Source of the DNA: Verrucomicrobiota bacterium
Lineage (GTDB): Bacteria > Verrucomicrobiota > Verrucomicrobiia > Opitutales > Opitutaceae
Assembly: GCA_023386835.1 (NCBI GenBank)
Contig: JAEWIY010000084.1
Span: 1 to 25,461, forward strand
Direction of reading: 5' to 3'
DNA: 25,461 nt
Positions 13,902 through 22,413 of the stretch are shown in pieces; the first letter of the stretch is position 1, and every line of letters starts with the position of its first letter. A model generated the notes under the pieces. It was given only the letters and a program-made list of their open reading frames with translations, searched no databases and was not told the DNA's origin. Position numbers and translations under genes: made by a program.

Positions 13902-16463
13902 ATGACTGTCGCCGCCAAGCTCACCCCGATGATGCAGCAGTACTTCGAGGTGCGCCGTGGGCTGCCGAAGGGCACCTTGCTCCTCTTCCGGCTGGGCGAC
14001 TTCTTTGAGCTGTTTTTCGAAGACGCGGAGGCCGCTTCCGTCATTTGCGGCCTGACGCTGACCAAGCGGCAGGATTACCCGATGGCGGGTATCCCGGCGC
14101 ACGCGCTCGACAACTACGTGGGCAAGTTGCTCGCCGCCGGCCGCAAGGTGGCGATATGCGATCAAGCCGAGCCCGCGGTGGCGGGCAAACTGGTCCGGCG
14201 CCAGCTGACGCGTATCCTTTCGCCAGGCACGACCCTCGCCGCCAATCAGCTGGATGCGCAGCGCAATCATTACCTTTGCGCGCTCGAGTGCGATCGGCAG
14301 GGGCTGCACGCCGCGTGGCTCGATCTGTCGACGGGTGAGTTCAAAGTCGCCACCGATGCGCGCGCGGAGAACCTGTTGCCGGTCCTGACAGCGCTCGACC
14401 CGGCGGAGATTCTGCTGATCGAAGGCGAAATCGAGCGCTGGCGCGGCGCTGCGCACGAACAGGCGGCGTTGCACGCGCTCCATCGGTTCTGCGACGAACG
14501 TCTTGTCACCGAATTGCCCGGTTATCAGTTCGACGGTCCGTCCGGCGCGCGAGCGGTGATGGACGCGCTCGGCGTGCTCAATCTCGAGGGTTTCGGACTG
14601 GCCGACGATCACCGCGGGCTTGGACCGGCGGGCGCGCTGATCACGTACGCCACCGACAACCTGTGCGCCAAACCCGAGAACCTGCGCGCGTTGCAGGAAT
14701 ACCGCAGCGCACAGACGTTGCTGATCGATCCCGCGACGCTGCGAAACCTCGAGATTTTCCAATCCAGCCGCGGCACGCGCCAAGGGTCGCTGCTTTGCGC
14801 GGTCGATCGCACATCGAGTGCGGCCGGAGCTCGTTTGCTCGAACGCTGGCTGGCTGAGCCCACGCTCGACCTGACGGAGGCGCGCCGCCGCTCCCGACTG
14901 GTGGGCGCCCTGCTCGCCGAGCCACTGCGGCTCGGTGAGTTGCGTGAATTGTTGCGTGGTATTCGGGATCTGCCGCGCATCCTCGGCCGTTTGCAGAACC
15001 GGTTGCGGCACCCGCGTGAACTCGGTGGGGTGCGCGATACGCTCGTCCAACTCCCGGCGGTGCGCCAGGTCCTGTCGGGTTTCGGTTCAGAGGTCTCCTC
15101 GACCTACCTGGAGCGGGTGATGGAGCTGCCGGAGTTGCGCAACCTGCTGCAGCGTGCGTTGGCGGACGAGTTGCCCACGGACTTGGCGGAAGGTGGCGTC
15201 ATCCGCGAAGGCTTTGATGAGTCACTCGACCGGACGCGCGCGCTGACCCGCGACAACAAGACGTGGCTGGCGGAACTGGAGCGGCAGGAGCAGGAGCGCA
15301 CCGGCATCCGCAGCCTGAAGGTGAAATTCACCAACAACTTCGGGTACTACATCGAGGTCACCAAGGCCAATCTGCACCTGGTGCCGGAGCACTACGTGCG
15401 GCGGCAGACCACCGTCGGCGGCGAGCGCTACGTCACCGAGGAACTGCGTACGAAGGAGAAGGAAATTTTCCACGCCGAGGAAAACGCGCTCGCCCGCGAA
15501 CGCGACTTGTTCGCGTCGCTCATCACTGCGGTGCTTGACGAATCGATTGCCCTGGCGCGCACGGCCGACGCGCTGGCCGAACTCGATGTGCTCGCCGGTT
15601 GGGCGGTGCTGGCGCGCGAGTGGGATTACCACGCCCCGGAGCTGGACGACAGCGATGTGCTGGAGATTGTCGACGGCCGCCATCCCGTGGTGGAGCAGGT
15701 GTTGAAGGATCCGTCGGCGAACAGCGTGCGCGGCACACAGGCCTTCGTTCCAAACGATACGCTTCTCTCGGCGTCGGGTGAACAACTGGCGTTGATCACC
15801 GGCCCAAACATGGCGGGCAAGTCGACGTACATTCGACAGGTCGCCCTGATCACGCTGCTCGCGCAGGTCGGCTGCTGGGTTCCGGCGAGCCGTTGCCGCG
15901 TGGGTCTCGTCGATCGCATCTTTTCCCGTGTGGGCGCCAGCGACGATCTCGCCCGCGGCAACTCGACCTTCATGGTCGAGATGAACGAGACGGCGAACAT
16001 CCTCAACAACACGACGGATCGCTCGCTCATCATCCTCGATGAGATCGGCCGCGGGACTTCGACCTATGACGGCCTGAGCATCGCTTGGGCGGTCGTGGAA
16101 CACCTGCACGGAACGGGCGAGCGTGGACCACGGACGTTGTTCGCCACGCACTACCAGGAGCTGACGCAGTTGGAAAAACACCTGTCGCGGCTGCGCAACT
16201 ACAGCGTGGCGGTGAAGGAATGGAACGACGACATCGTCTTCGTCCGCCGGGTGGTGCCCGGCGCCGCCGATCGCAGTTACGGCATCCAGGTCGCCCGCCT
16301 CGCCGGTCTGCCACCCACCGTCATCGATCGCGCGAAAACCATCCTCGCGAAGCTCGAGAGCGACGACACCAGCGTCGCGCTTCCCGCCGCGATGCCGCAG
16401 GCCAGGCCGAGGAAAAAAATCTCCGTCACGCCGGCCGACGACGCGCAGCTCAGCCTTCTTTAG
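13902..16463 (+). CDS. mutS: DNA mismatch repair protein MutS
   Basis: Recognises mismatched bases and small loops in DNA and starts methyl-independent or MutL-directed repair. The mismatch-binding domain carries the Phe-x-Glu motif (Phe34-Phe35-Glu36 in LGDFFELFF) that stacks on the mismatch. Connector, core and clamp domains follow to about residue 560. The ATPase domain has Walker A GPNMAGKST (634-642), the signature stretch STFMVEMNETANIL, and Walker B ending LDEIGRG (Asp713, Glu714), then FATHYQELT. The 853-aa length is exactly typical of bacterial MutS1. The C-terminus ends QLSLL, resembling a sliding-clamp binding motif (inference). ATG 13902 begins at the usual N-terminus. mutL is not in the window. 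The 3' end overlaps the CLC remnant on the other strand by 14 nt. Confidence 0.98.
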   Translation: MTVAAKLTPMMQQYFEVRRGLPKGTLLLFRLGDFFELFFEDAEAASVICGLTLTKRQDYPMAGIPAHALDNYVGKLLAAGRKVAICDQAEPAVAGKLVRRQLTRILSPGTTLAANQLDAQRNHYLCALECDRQGLHAAWLDLSTGEFKVATDARAENLLPVLTALDPAEILLIEGEIERWRGAAHEQAALHALHRFCDERLVTELPGYQFDGPSGARAVMDALGVLNLEGFGLADDHRGLGPAGALITYATDNLCAKPENLRALQEYRSAQTLLIDPATLRNLEIFQSSRGTRQGSLLCAVDRTSSAAGARLLERWLAEPTLDLTEARRRSRLVGALLAEPLRLGELRELLRGIRDLPRILGRLQNRLRHPRELGGVRDTLVQLPAVRQVLSGFGSEVSSTYLERVMELPELRNLLQRALADELPTDLAEGGVIREGFDESLDRTRALTRDNKTWLAELERQEQERTGIRSLKVKFTNNFGYYIEVTKANLHLVPEHYVRRQTTVGGERYVTEELRTKEKEIFHAEENALARERDLFASLITAVLDESIALARTADALAELDVLAGWAVLAREWDYHAPELDDSDVLEIVDGRHPVVEQVLKDPSANSVRGTQAFVPNDTLLSASGEQLALITGPNMAGKSTYIRQVALITLLAQVGCWVPASRCRVGLVDRIFSRVGASDDLARGNSTFMVEMNETANILNNTTDRSLIILDEIGRGTSTYDGLSIAWAVVEHLHGTGERGPRTLFATHYQELTQLEKHLSRLRNYSVAVKEWNDDIVFVRRVVPGAADRSYGIQVARLAGLPPTVIDRAKTILAKLESDDTSVALPAAMPQARPRKKISVTPADDAQLSLL

Positions 16464-16640
16464 CAGGGCACGGTTGCGGCGATTTCTGCGCCTGGGCGGC
16501 GGCGAGGCGGTTGGCGCGCTCCCGCAGCGCCTCGGCGACTCCGTACGCGACCAGGCAACATGCGAGCAACGGCAGCATAAAATCGTACGTCCCCGTCAGC
16601 TCGACGATCGGCGCCACCGGCGAGCCCCAGAAGCAAAGCC
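16450..16640 (-). pseudogene. Remnant of the C-terminal transmembrane part of a CLC-type chloride channel/transporter
   Basis: An open minus-strand frame ending with TGA at 16450 encodes VELTGTYDFMLPLLACCLV followed by AYGVAEALRER. This closely resembles the last two helices of CLC chloride channels/antiporters, where a segment of the form AP-T-A-x-x-x-x-ELTG-x-Y-x-x-x-LPL precedes AY-VA (family knowledge). Only about 60 residues remain; the preceding channel domain, including the selectivity motifs, is absent, and the sequence just upstream is the 3' end of the J-domain gene. No start codon or Shine-Dalgarno makes this a plausible gene on its own. The region between SP and VELTG is also shortened relative to the family. 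It is best read as a decayed 3' fragment left by a deletion, lying downstream of and on the same strand as the J-domain gene. Confidence 0.6.
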
Positions 16641-16643
16641 GCC

Positions 16644-17651
16644 TTACTCCTCCGTCGACGGCATGTCCCTCGGGCGGCGCGAGCGCCGAAACACATCGTG
16701 ATAGGGCGCCGACTCGTTCCGCGGGCGGCGCTCGCGAGGGCGTGGGCGGGTCCAGTCCTCCTCCCATAATTCGATCTTCGTATTGAGCTCGCGTAACTGG
16801 GCGCGCAGCGCTCGATAGTCGCGCCCCAATTCAATCTCGACCCGCCGCTCGAGCTTCTTCTGGTCGGTCTCCGGGCGCGTGAAATGCCAGGCCGACGAAC
16901 CGAGGTACACGTCGAACTTGTGCTCGAGATCGCGTTCCGCCGCGCGCAACTCCTCCACCGCCTCCCGCAATCGGCTCAGCGGAGATTGCAGGCTCAGCAC
17001 GTCGTGCGCGGCCTCCCATTCCACCTCCACTCGCGCCAACCAGTCCACGTCGCCCGCGACCCACGCGGCCTGAACTTGGTGCCAGAGCTTCTGTCGCGCG
17101 GGCGTCCATTCACCGCCGTGGTCCGGATGGAGATGCTGAACGAGCCGGCGGTAAATCTCACGCGCAGCGCGCGCCGGCTTCGGCGCCGGCTTGGGGAAAA
17201 AATCTTCGATCCGCGCCTGCCGCCGGCGTGACGTGCCTTCCTCGTCGTCGGCGGCAGGACGGGGTCGGTTTCCCGCCGGACTGCCGTGGGCATTTTGCAC
17301 CTCCTGCCAGACTCGCTTCACCGATCGGCCGGTGTGCGCCGCACGGGCTTCGGCCTCTTGCACGCGCCGCGCTTTCGTGAATACCTCGCGCTCGAGTTCC
17401 CGCAGCGCCGTCAAGTGCAGCGGGAAGGTGCGATGCTTCCACGCTTCAAACGCGGGCACATCCACTTCCTCGTGCTCATGCAGTTCGCGGGTCGCTTCCT
17501 CGAGTCGCCGCCGCAACTCCTGCAATGTTTGCCAGACTTCTTCGCGAAGGGGACGGTCGTCGATGAGCAGCAACGCCGTCGTCGGCGCCGCGACTTTGCG
17601 GGGCGTAGACCGCCGTCGGCGCGGCTTGGAACTGGACTCGGAACGGCTCAC
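16644..17651 (-). CDS. J-domain-containing coiled-coil protein (335 aa)
   Basis: Contains an internal J-like domain: REIYRRLVQHLHPDHGG with the HPD tripeptide at His175-Pro176-Asp177, preceded by a basic helix and followed by a helix with WHQVQAAW. J domains stimulate the ATPase of DnaK (Hsp70), so this protein is probably a specialised co-chaperone. The regions on both sides are charged and helical (about residues 33-125 and 215-300, rich in Arg, Glu and Leu) and likely coiled coils; the Arg-rich N-terminus and C-terminus look disordered. There is no Gly/Phe-rich or zinc-finger region, so it is not DnaJ itself. The start is GTG 17651; there is no Shine-Dalgarno. The CLC remnant lies immediately downstream. 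The client is unknown. Confidence 0.85.
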   Translation of the reverse strand: MSRSESSSKPRRRRSTPRKVAAPTTALLLIDDRPLREEVWQTLQELRRRLEEATRELHEHEEVDVPAFEAWKHRTFPLHLTALRELEREVFTKARRVQEAEARAAHTGRSVKRVWQEVQNAHGSPAGNRPRPAADDEEGTSRRRQARIEDFFPKPAPKPARAAREIYRRLVQHLHPDHGGEWTPARQKLWHQVQAAWVAGDVDWLARVEVEWEAAHDVLSLQSPLSRLREAVEELRAAERDLEHKFDVYLGSSAWHFTRPETDQKKLERRVEIELGRDYRALRAQLRELNTKIELWEEDWTRPRPRERRPRNESAPYHDVFRRSRRPRDMPSTEE

Positions 17652-17859
17652 AGGAGAACGAACGGCAGACCTTCCGCGAAGAACGACACGGACGCAAAGT
17701 CGGAGACACCGTCGTCCTCGACGACCGCTCGCCGCTCACCTGGTTTAGGCGAAGTTGATCGAGAAAGGCCCAAGAACCACAAACTTCGCCCGGCGCCCTG
17801 TCCTCTTTGCCTCCTGGCGCCCTCATTGCATCTTCGGGCTCAACTCATCACCCTGCGCC
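17652..17859. other. Divergent intergenic region
   Basis: A 208-nt gap between the J-domain gene (minus) and the LLM oxidoreductase gene (plus). The right part (about 17795-17830) is C/T-rich, i.e. purine-rich on the minus strand, similar in composition to the intergenic stretches at 2930-2980 and 5039-5070. No convincing promoter or small gene is seen. Confidence 0.5.
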
Positions 17860-18879
17860 ATGAAAAAGCTCGGCTTTTTGTCCTTCGGCCACTGGTCAGC
17901 TTCGCCCGTTTCTGCAGCGCGTGCCGCGTCGGACGTGCTCTTGCAGTCGATCGACCTGGCCATCGAAGCCGAGCGTCTCGGATGGGACGGCGCCTATTTC
18001 CGCGTGCATCATTTTGCGCGTCAGCTGGCTTCGCCGTTTCCGCTGCTGGCCGCCATCGGAGCGCGCACGCGCAAGATCGAAATCGGCACCGCCGTCATCG
18101 ACATGCGGTATGAGAATCCACACTACATGGCCGAGGACGCCGGCGCCGCGGATCTCATCGCCGGCTCGCGCCTGCAACTCGGCCTCAGCCGCGGCTCACC
18201 CGAGCAGGTCATTGATGGCTGGCGCCACTTCGGTTATCGTCCGGCCGAAAATGAAGACGATGCCGCGATGGGCCGACGCCACGCGCAGGTGTTTCTCGAA
18301 CTGCTGAGCGGAAACGGATTCGCGCAGCCGCATCCGCGTCCAATGTTTCCGAATCCTCCGGGACTCCTGCGGCTGGAACCCTTCTCCCCGACTCTGCGTG
18401 AGCGAATCTGGTGGGGCTCCGCGACCAACGCCACGGCCATCTGGGCGGCGAAGCTCGGCATGAACCTCCAGAGCTCCACCCTCAAGTTCGACGAAACCGG
18501 CGAACCGCTGCACGTGCAGCAAGCCGCGCAGATCCGCGCCTTTCGCCAAGCCTGGAAAGAGGCAGGTCACACGCGCACGCCGCGCGTTTCCGTGAGCCGG
18601 AGCATCTTCGCTCTGATCGACGATCGCGACCGCGCTTATTTCGGCGGCGGCAGCGAAGACAACGACCAGTTCGGCATCATCGACTCCATGCGCGCCGTTT
18701 TCGCCCGCACCTACGCCGCCGAGCCCGACGTCCTGATCGAACAGTTGAGACAAGACGAAGCCATCGCCGAAGCCGACACCCTCCTCATCACGATCCCGAA
18801 CCAACTCGGCGTCGCGTATAACGTCCACGTCCTCGACGCGCTCCTCACCCATGTCGCGCCGGGGCTCGGCTGGCGATAG
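17860..18879 (+). CDS. LLM class (luciferase-like) flavin-dependent oxidoreductase
   Basis: A TIM-barrel monooxygenase of the bacterial luciferase-like superfamily, using reduced FMN or F420. The N-terminus MKKLGFLSFGHW matches the first strand; WDGAYFRVHHF aligns with the conserved region in which luciferase-type enzymes bind flavin and substrate, and GTAVIDMRYENPHYMAEDAGAAD with the following strand and helix. SRLQLGLSRGSP corresponds to the conserved GR-x-x-LG-x-GRG segment that binds the flavin phosphate. The 339-aa length is usual. The frame is open to 17755, but ATG 17860 starts exactly at the family N-terminus and is preferred. There is no signal peptide, so it is cytoplasmic. No partner reductase is adjacent. 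The substrate is unknown. Confidence 0.92.
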   Translation: MKKLGFLSFGHWSASPVSAARAASDVLLQSIDLAIEAERLGWDGAYFRVHHFARQLASPFPLLAAIGARTRKIEIGTAVIDMRYENPHYMAEDAGAADLIAGSRLQLGLSRGSPEQVIDGWRHFGYRPAENEDDAAMGRRHAQVFLELLSGNGFAQPHPRPMFPNPPGLLRLEPFSPTLRERIWWGSATNATAIWAAKLGMNLQSSTLKFDETGEPLHVQQAAQIRAFRQAWKEAGHTRTPRVSVSRSIFALIDDRDRAYFGGGSEDNDQFGIIDSMRAVFARTYAAEPDVLIEQLRQDEAIAEADTLLITIPNQLGVAYNVHVLDALLTHVAPGLGWR

Positions 18880-18880
18880 C

Positions 18881-18904
18881 CTGCGCTTTCGAAGGGCAGC
18901 GCAG
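18881..18904 (+). terminator. Hairpin after the LLM oxidoreductase gene, possible terminator
   Basis: CTGCGC (18881-18886) can pair with GCGCAG (18899-18904) two bases after the stop codon at 18879. There is no T tract, so it is at best a weak or transcript-stabilising hairpin. A second perfect dyad, CGGCGCC-A-GGCGCCG, lies at 18922-18936. Confidence 0.3.
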
Positions 18905-19145
18905 ATCCGATCGATCGCAACCGGCGCCAGGCGCCGAGCACGCGCGCAAGGAGCCCCCGCGTTCGGTTCCGCGAACGCCTCTGGTTCCCGCCGGGTGGCG
19001 CGCTCGAAACGTCACGATTCGAGGCTGGCCGCATGAACCGCATTCATCCGATGCGGTCGGTTGGACTGCTCGCCTACCCCCGGCGAAAGCTTGCCCTTCG
19101 GCGGTCGGCTGCTGCAAATAGCTCTCAGTTGGCGCGCTCTACCCC

Positions 19146-19868
19146 TTGAAAGCGATTTCCTTCACCCCCAAGCACCTGCTTTATCTACTCCTCGGATGTG
19201 ACCTGGCGCTCGCCGCCTTATACGGTCTCTCCCTGCACATCGGCGGCATCGATGTGCATCAGCTCTTCGACATGGACCAGGAGGCCAACATCCCAGCCTG
19301 GTTCTCCTCCACCAAGTTCTTCTGCATCGCTGCGCTGCTCGGACTTTACGGGCCTGAAGCGCTGGGGCGCATTGGCGTTCCGCGCTTCCTGCCGCTGCTT
19401 GGCGCGATCGTCTTTCTCTTTCTCTCGATGGACGAGTCCGCGCAGGTGCATGAACGCGTGGGCCGGGCGCTGCGGGGCAACGACTTTGTGCCGACCGTGC
19501 GCAACGACCGCGGCGCCTGGGTCTTCGTTTATTTGGTCGTCGCACTGCCGTTCCTCTACTTGGCGGCCCGGCAGCTGCCGAAGCTTTGGTTGAACTATCG
19601 CGTCCTGACGATCTCAGGGCTGGCTGGCTGCACCTTCATCGCGTGTGGCGCAGCAGGGGTGGAGCTGATCGCGGATCAATTCCTCCGCGGGTACGAGCAG
19701 ATCCAGTACTACTACAAGCTAAGCGTGCTCGCGGAGGAAACGTCCGAGTTACTCGGCACGTCCCTGCTCCTGTTTGCGGCCTTCACCCTCACCCGCCCGG
19801 CTCAGCAGCCCACGCTGCAGTGGCAGCCTGCCCAGATGGCCACCGGGCAGGCCGCCTCCGTGCGTTAA
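19146..19868 (+). CDS. Multi-pass integral membrane protein of unknown function (240 aa)
   Basis: No named family is recognised. About six hydrophobic segments are visible, near residues 10-30, 53-69, 80-96, 123-142, 154-176 and 196-216. Conserved-looking polar features are the loop FDMDQEANIPAWFSS after the first helix, the SMDESAQVHE motif at the end of the third (acidic and His residues that could bind metal), and EETSELLGTSLL in the last helix. Similar DE-x-x-x-x-HE plus EE-x-x-E-x-x-G arrangements occur in uncharacterised bacterial membrane proteins (recollection, not checked). The only start that keeps the first helix is TTG 19146. A gap of 266 nt precedes it, with no clear promoter. 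The stop overlaps that of the small gene on the other strand by four bases. Confidence 0.8.
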   Translation: MKAISFTPKHLLYLLLGCDLALAALYGLSLHIGGIDVHQLFDMDQEANIPAWFSSTKFFCIAALLGLYGPEALGRIGVPRFLPLLGAIVFLFLSMDESAQVHERVGRALRGNDFVPTVRNDRGAWVFVYLVVALPFLYLAARQLPKLWLNYRVLTISGLAGCTFIACGAAGVELIADQFLRGYEQIQYYYKLSVLAEETSELLGTSLLLFAAFTLTRPAQQPTLQWQPAQMATGQAASVR

Positions 19869-20053
19869 AGGTTCTGCTGCTTGGGCGAGCGTTCGCTCGG
19901 TCGATCCGCGCGCAACGGCTCGCCGGTTTTCGCCTTCTCCGACGCCTGGCTGGAGCTGCTCTGGTGCTGTTCGGGCCGGACGCGCGGCGGTTCCGTCATC
20001 TTCGAGTTCCCCGGCTGGCCGGTCGCTTGAGGTGAGTTGGGATTGGAGTTCAT
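19865..20053 (-). CDS. Small disordered hydrophilic protein (62 aa)
   Basis: An ATG-started frame rich in Ser, Pro, Gln, Asn, Lys and Glu, with no hydrophobic segment, so the product should be disordered and cytoplasmic. Asn, Gln and Lys are much more frequent than expected from random high-GC sequence, which supports a real gene. Its TAA stop shares the four bases TTAA (19865-19868) with the TAA stop of the convergent membrane protein gene, a tight tail-to-tail packing. A perfect dyad CGAGCG-TT-CGCTCG (19886-19899) lies near its 3' end. No family is recognised and no Shine-Dalgarno is visible. Confidence 0.5.
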   Translation of the reverse strand: MNSNPNSPQATGQPGNSKMTEPPRVRPEQHQSSSSQASEKAKTGEPLRADRPSERSPKQQNL

Positions 20054-20139
20054 GGTCCTGAACTATGCCCCAATTAGGACGGTTGTCGCCCCCGCCCGCT
20101 TCTGAGCGAGAAACCGGGGAATCGCCCGACCCGCGACCT

Positions 20140-22413
20140 TCAAAGCTGGGGATAGATCAGCACGCGGTCGTGCACCAACAGGATCAAATCCGGGCGCCCA
20201 TCCGCCGTGACATCCTCCACCAGCGCCTCCCGCGGCTCCGCCACGCCAGCCCGGTTTCCTTTGCTGTGCATATCGACTTCAAAGACGGTAAAATGGAGTC
20301 GGCTGCTCCAGCCCTCGTCCGAGTCTGAGCGGGTCAGCACTTCGATCAAGTTGGTCTCCGGATCAATGGCCACGATCCCCGGTCGGCCATCATTCAGGAA
20401 ATCGGCCGGCACCACGTCCGCGTACTTGACCTGCGGCAGGTCGCTCGTGTGGCCGTCCAGCGCCTCGACCCCGAGTTCGTGGCCCGAAAGCGGCATCCAC
20501 CAAAAGCGGTCCGCCCCAAACAGGAACAGTTCCTCGCTGCTGGACAGGCCACCCACGACGTCCAATCGCTCCGCCGGCTGGGTGCGCTTGGTTTCGAACA
20601 CTCCAGCGTCATTGCGCTGCAACCACGCGAACTCCTCCCCGCGGCGGTCATACAGCACGATCTCGGCCGCCCCACCCTTCCGTGACAGAGCCAGGGCGGC
20701 GCTTACCTCCGCGTTCGGACGAAGGGCGTTGAACTGTTCCACCACCGTCAGGCTGCCCTCCGCATTCAGGCGCAACGCCCGCGCAAATCCGCGAGCGCCC
20801 GTCAGGAGTTCTTCACGTCCGTCGCCGTCAACGTCTCCGAGCGTCACTGCGCCGGGGGACAAGTCTTCCAGCAGGCCCTGCCGGAAACCGGCCTTGGCGC
20901 TGACCTCTTGAAACGCGTGCGCCTCACCCTGCACGAAGAGCCGCACGCCATCACGGGGCACAAACACGAGCAGATCCGGACGACCATCCTGGTTGGCATC
21001 CCACCAGAGCACTCCATTCGGATCGGTTCGCAGGTTCGGCAACGCCAAGGTCACACGCGACACCAGCGTCCCGTCGTCCCCGGGCGCAAACAGGATCACG
21101 TTTCGTTTGCCACCGTCTTCCGCCGCCACCGCCAACAGGGGTTCGTTCGCGCTGCGCGTGGCAGCCACCGCGACCGGTTTGCCTTCGACCGGCAACGGCT
21201 GGGGGTAACTTAGACGTCCCTTCGCCTCCACTCGCGCCAGCCCCACCGCGCGTTCCTTCGCGCTCGCCACGATCAGTTCGTCGCGTCCGTCGCCGTCCCA
21301 GTCCACCGCCGTGAGCGACTGCGCTTCGGCCAGGTTGGGAAACCATTGCCCTTCACCAAAGGTGCCGTCTGCTCGCCGCAAGTAGAGGGAAAGCTGGGCG
21401 CCATCGGGATCGGTAACAGCCACGTCCGTCCGGCCGTCGCCATTGTAGTCACCCACCGCATACGCAGCCGGGGTGCGACCACTCTGTCGCGGGCGGAACA
21501 CCCGCGGCAGCGGCAGGCCGGACGGATCTCCCGTTTCCGGAGGGCGCAGCTGCAGGACATTCAACTGTCCCACCGGACCGGTGACATACGCCAGCTGGGC
21601 GGGACCTTTTGTCGTCGGCAGCGCTCGCGCGACACTGCGCATCCGCTCGATCGGATACGCGCGCTCCGGCCCGAACGCGTTCGTCGCCGTCTGCAAGCGC
21701 ACCCGAAGCGTCGGCCGGGGTTCGCGGCCCTGCACGTACACGAGATCCAGCCGCCCGTCGCCGTCGATGTCCGCGACCTCCAACCCGGAGGCGTTCTCGT
21801 CACCCAGCGGAAGGCGCACCGGCGCCTCGAGCTTCCCGTCATTGCCTTGTCGATACACCGCCAGCTCCGTCCGCCCGAGCATGAGCAGATCGAGCCGACC
21901 GTCTCCATCCAGATCCGTGATCTTTAGCGCGCCCGGGCTGGTGATTGCATCCGGCGCCGTGGAAATCCGCTCCTCCCGCCAGCCGCCTTCCGGCTCGTGG
22001 TAGCGGAGCGTCAAGGCCTGCGGCGAGCCGGTGTACGCCAGATCTGTCCGCCCGTCGCCGTTGAGGTCGCCGAGCGCGAGGTCGAACATCGAGGTTCCGG
22101 TGGTGACGGACTCCCGGACAAACCGGGCGTCGTCGAGCACTGGCTCCCAGCGGTTCAAGCGGCGCTGCCGCGTTGGCGTCGCCGGATGGCCGGGCTCGAC
22201 CTGCTGCAGCAACTCGATCGTCGCACGATCATTGTTGATCAACGCGAGATCGATCCGGCCGTCGCCGTTCAGGTCCGCCGCGCGCAAGGCCCGGGTGTTC
22301 CAGTCCAGCTTGAACACCTCCGGGCCACCCAGCTCGAGCGCCAGGCTGGAGCCGGCGCCACTGCCCAGCAGCACGGCGCAGCGCAGAAAGACGCCAGCCC
22401 GGCGGCAACTCAT
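20140..22413 (-). CDS. Exported FG-GAP/VCBS repeat protein (757 aa)
   Basis: A beta-propeller-type protein with about ten calcium-binding-like FG-GAP/VCBS loops of the form D-x-(N/D)-GDGR-x-D-(L/V). They are visible near residues 45 (DLNGDGRIDLAL), 113, 163, 214, 319, 370, 471, 524, 670 and 733 (DVTADGRPDLILL); the late copies at 670 and 733 are degenerate. Residues 1 to about 26 form a signal peptide (VFLRCAVLLGSGAGSSLA). Such proteins act outside the cytoplasm in adhesion, binding or surface assembly (family knowledge); the specific role is unknown. ATG 22413 overlaps the stop of the upstream gene as ATGA, so translation is probably coupled. It is the last gene of the cluster that starts with the protease at 25376. 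The open frame further upstream, to 22731, lies inside the preceding gene and is discarded. Confidence 0.9.
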   Translation of the reverse strand: MSCRRAGVFLRCAVLLGSGAGSSLALELGGPEVFKLDWNTRALRAADLNGDGRIDLALINNDRATIELLQQVEPGHPATPTRQRRLNRWEPVLDDARFVRESVTTGTSMFDLALGDLNGDGRTDLAYTGSPQALTLRYHEPEGGWREERISTAPDAITSPGALKITDLDGDGRLDLLMLGRTELAVYRQGNDGKLEAPVRLPLGDENASGLEVADIDGDGRLDLVYVQGREPRPTLRVRLQTATNAFGPERAYPIERMRSVARALPTTKGPAQLAYVTGPVGQLNVLQLRPPETGDPSGLPLPRVFRPRQSGRTPAAYAVGDYNGDGRTDVAVTDPDGAQLSLYLRRADGTFGEGQWFPNLAEAQSLTAVDWDGDGRDELIVASAKERAVGLARVEAKGRLSYPQPLPVEGKPVAVAATRSANEPLLAVAAEDGGKRNVILFAPGDDGTLVSRVTLALPNLRTDPNGVLWWDANQDGRPDLLVFVPRDGVRLFVQGEAHAFQEVSAKAGFRQGLLEDLSPGAVTLGDVDGDGREELLTGARGFARALRLNAEGSLTVVEQFNALRPNAEVSAALALSRKGGAAEIVLYDRRGEEFAWLQRNDAGVFETKRTQPAERLDVVGGLSSSEELFLFGADRFWWMPLSGHELGVEALDGHTSDLPQVKYADVVPADFLNDGRPGIVAIDPETNLIEVLTRSDSDEGWSSRLHFTVFEVDMHSKGNRAGVAEPREALVEDVTADGRPDLILLVHDRVLIYPQL

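Noticed and set aside
13854..16181. Two long minus-strand frames opposite mutS (13854-15050 and 15222-16181)
   Set aside because: mutS is complete and unambiguous on the plus strand; the antisense translations show no family features.
18922..18936. Perfect dyad CGGCGCC-A-GGCGCCG
   Set aside because: Such GC-only dyads are expected by chance in this base composition, and there is no positional or functional support.
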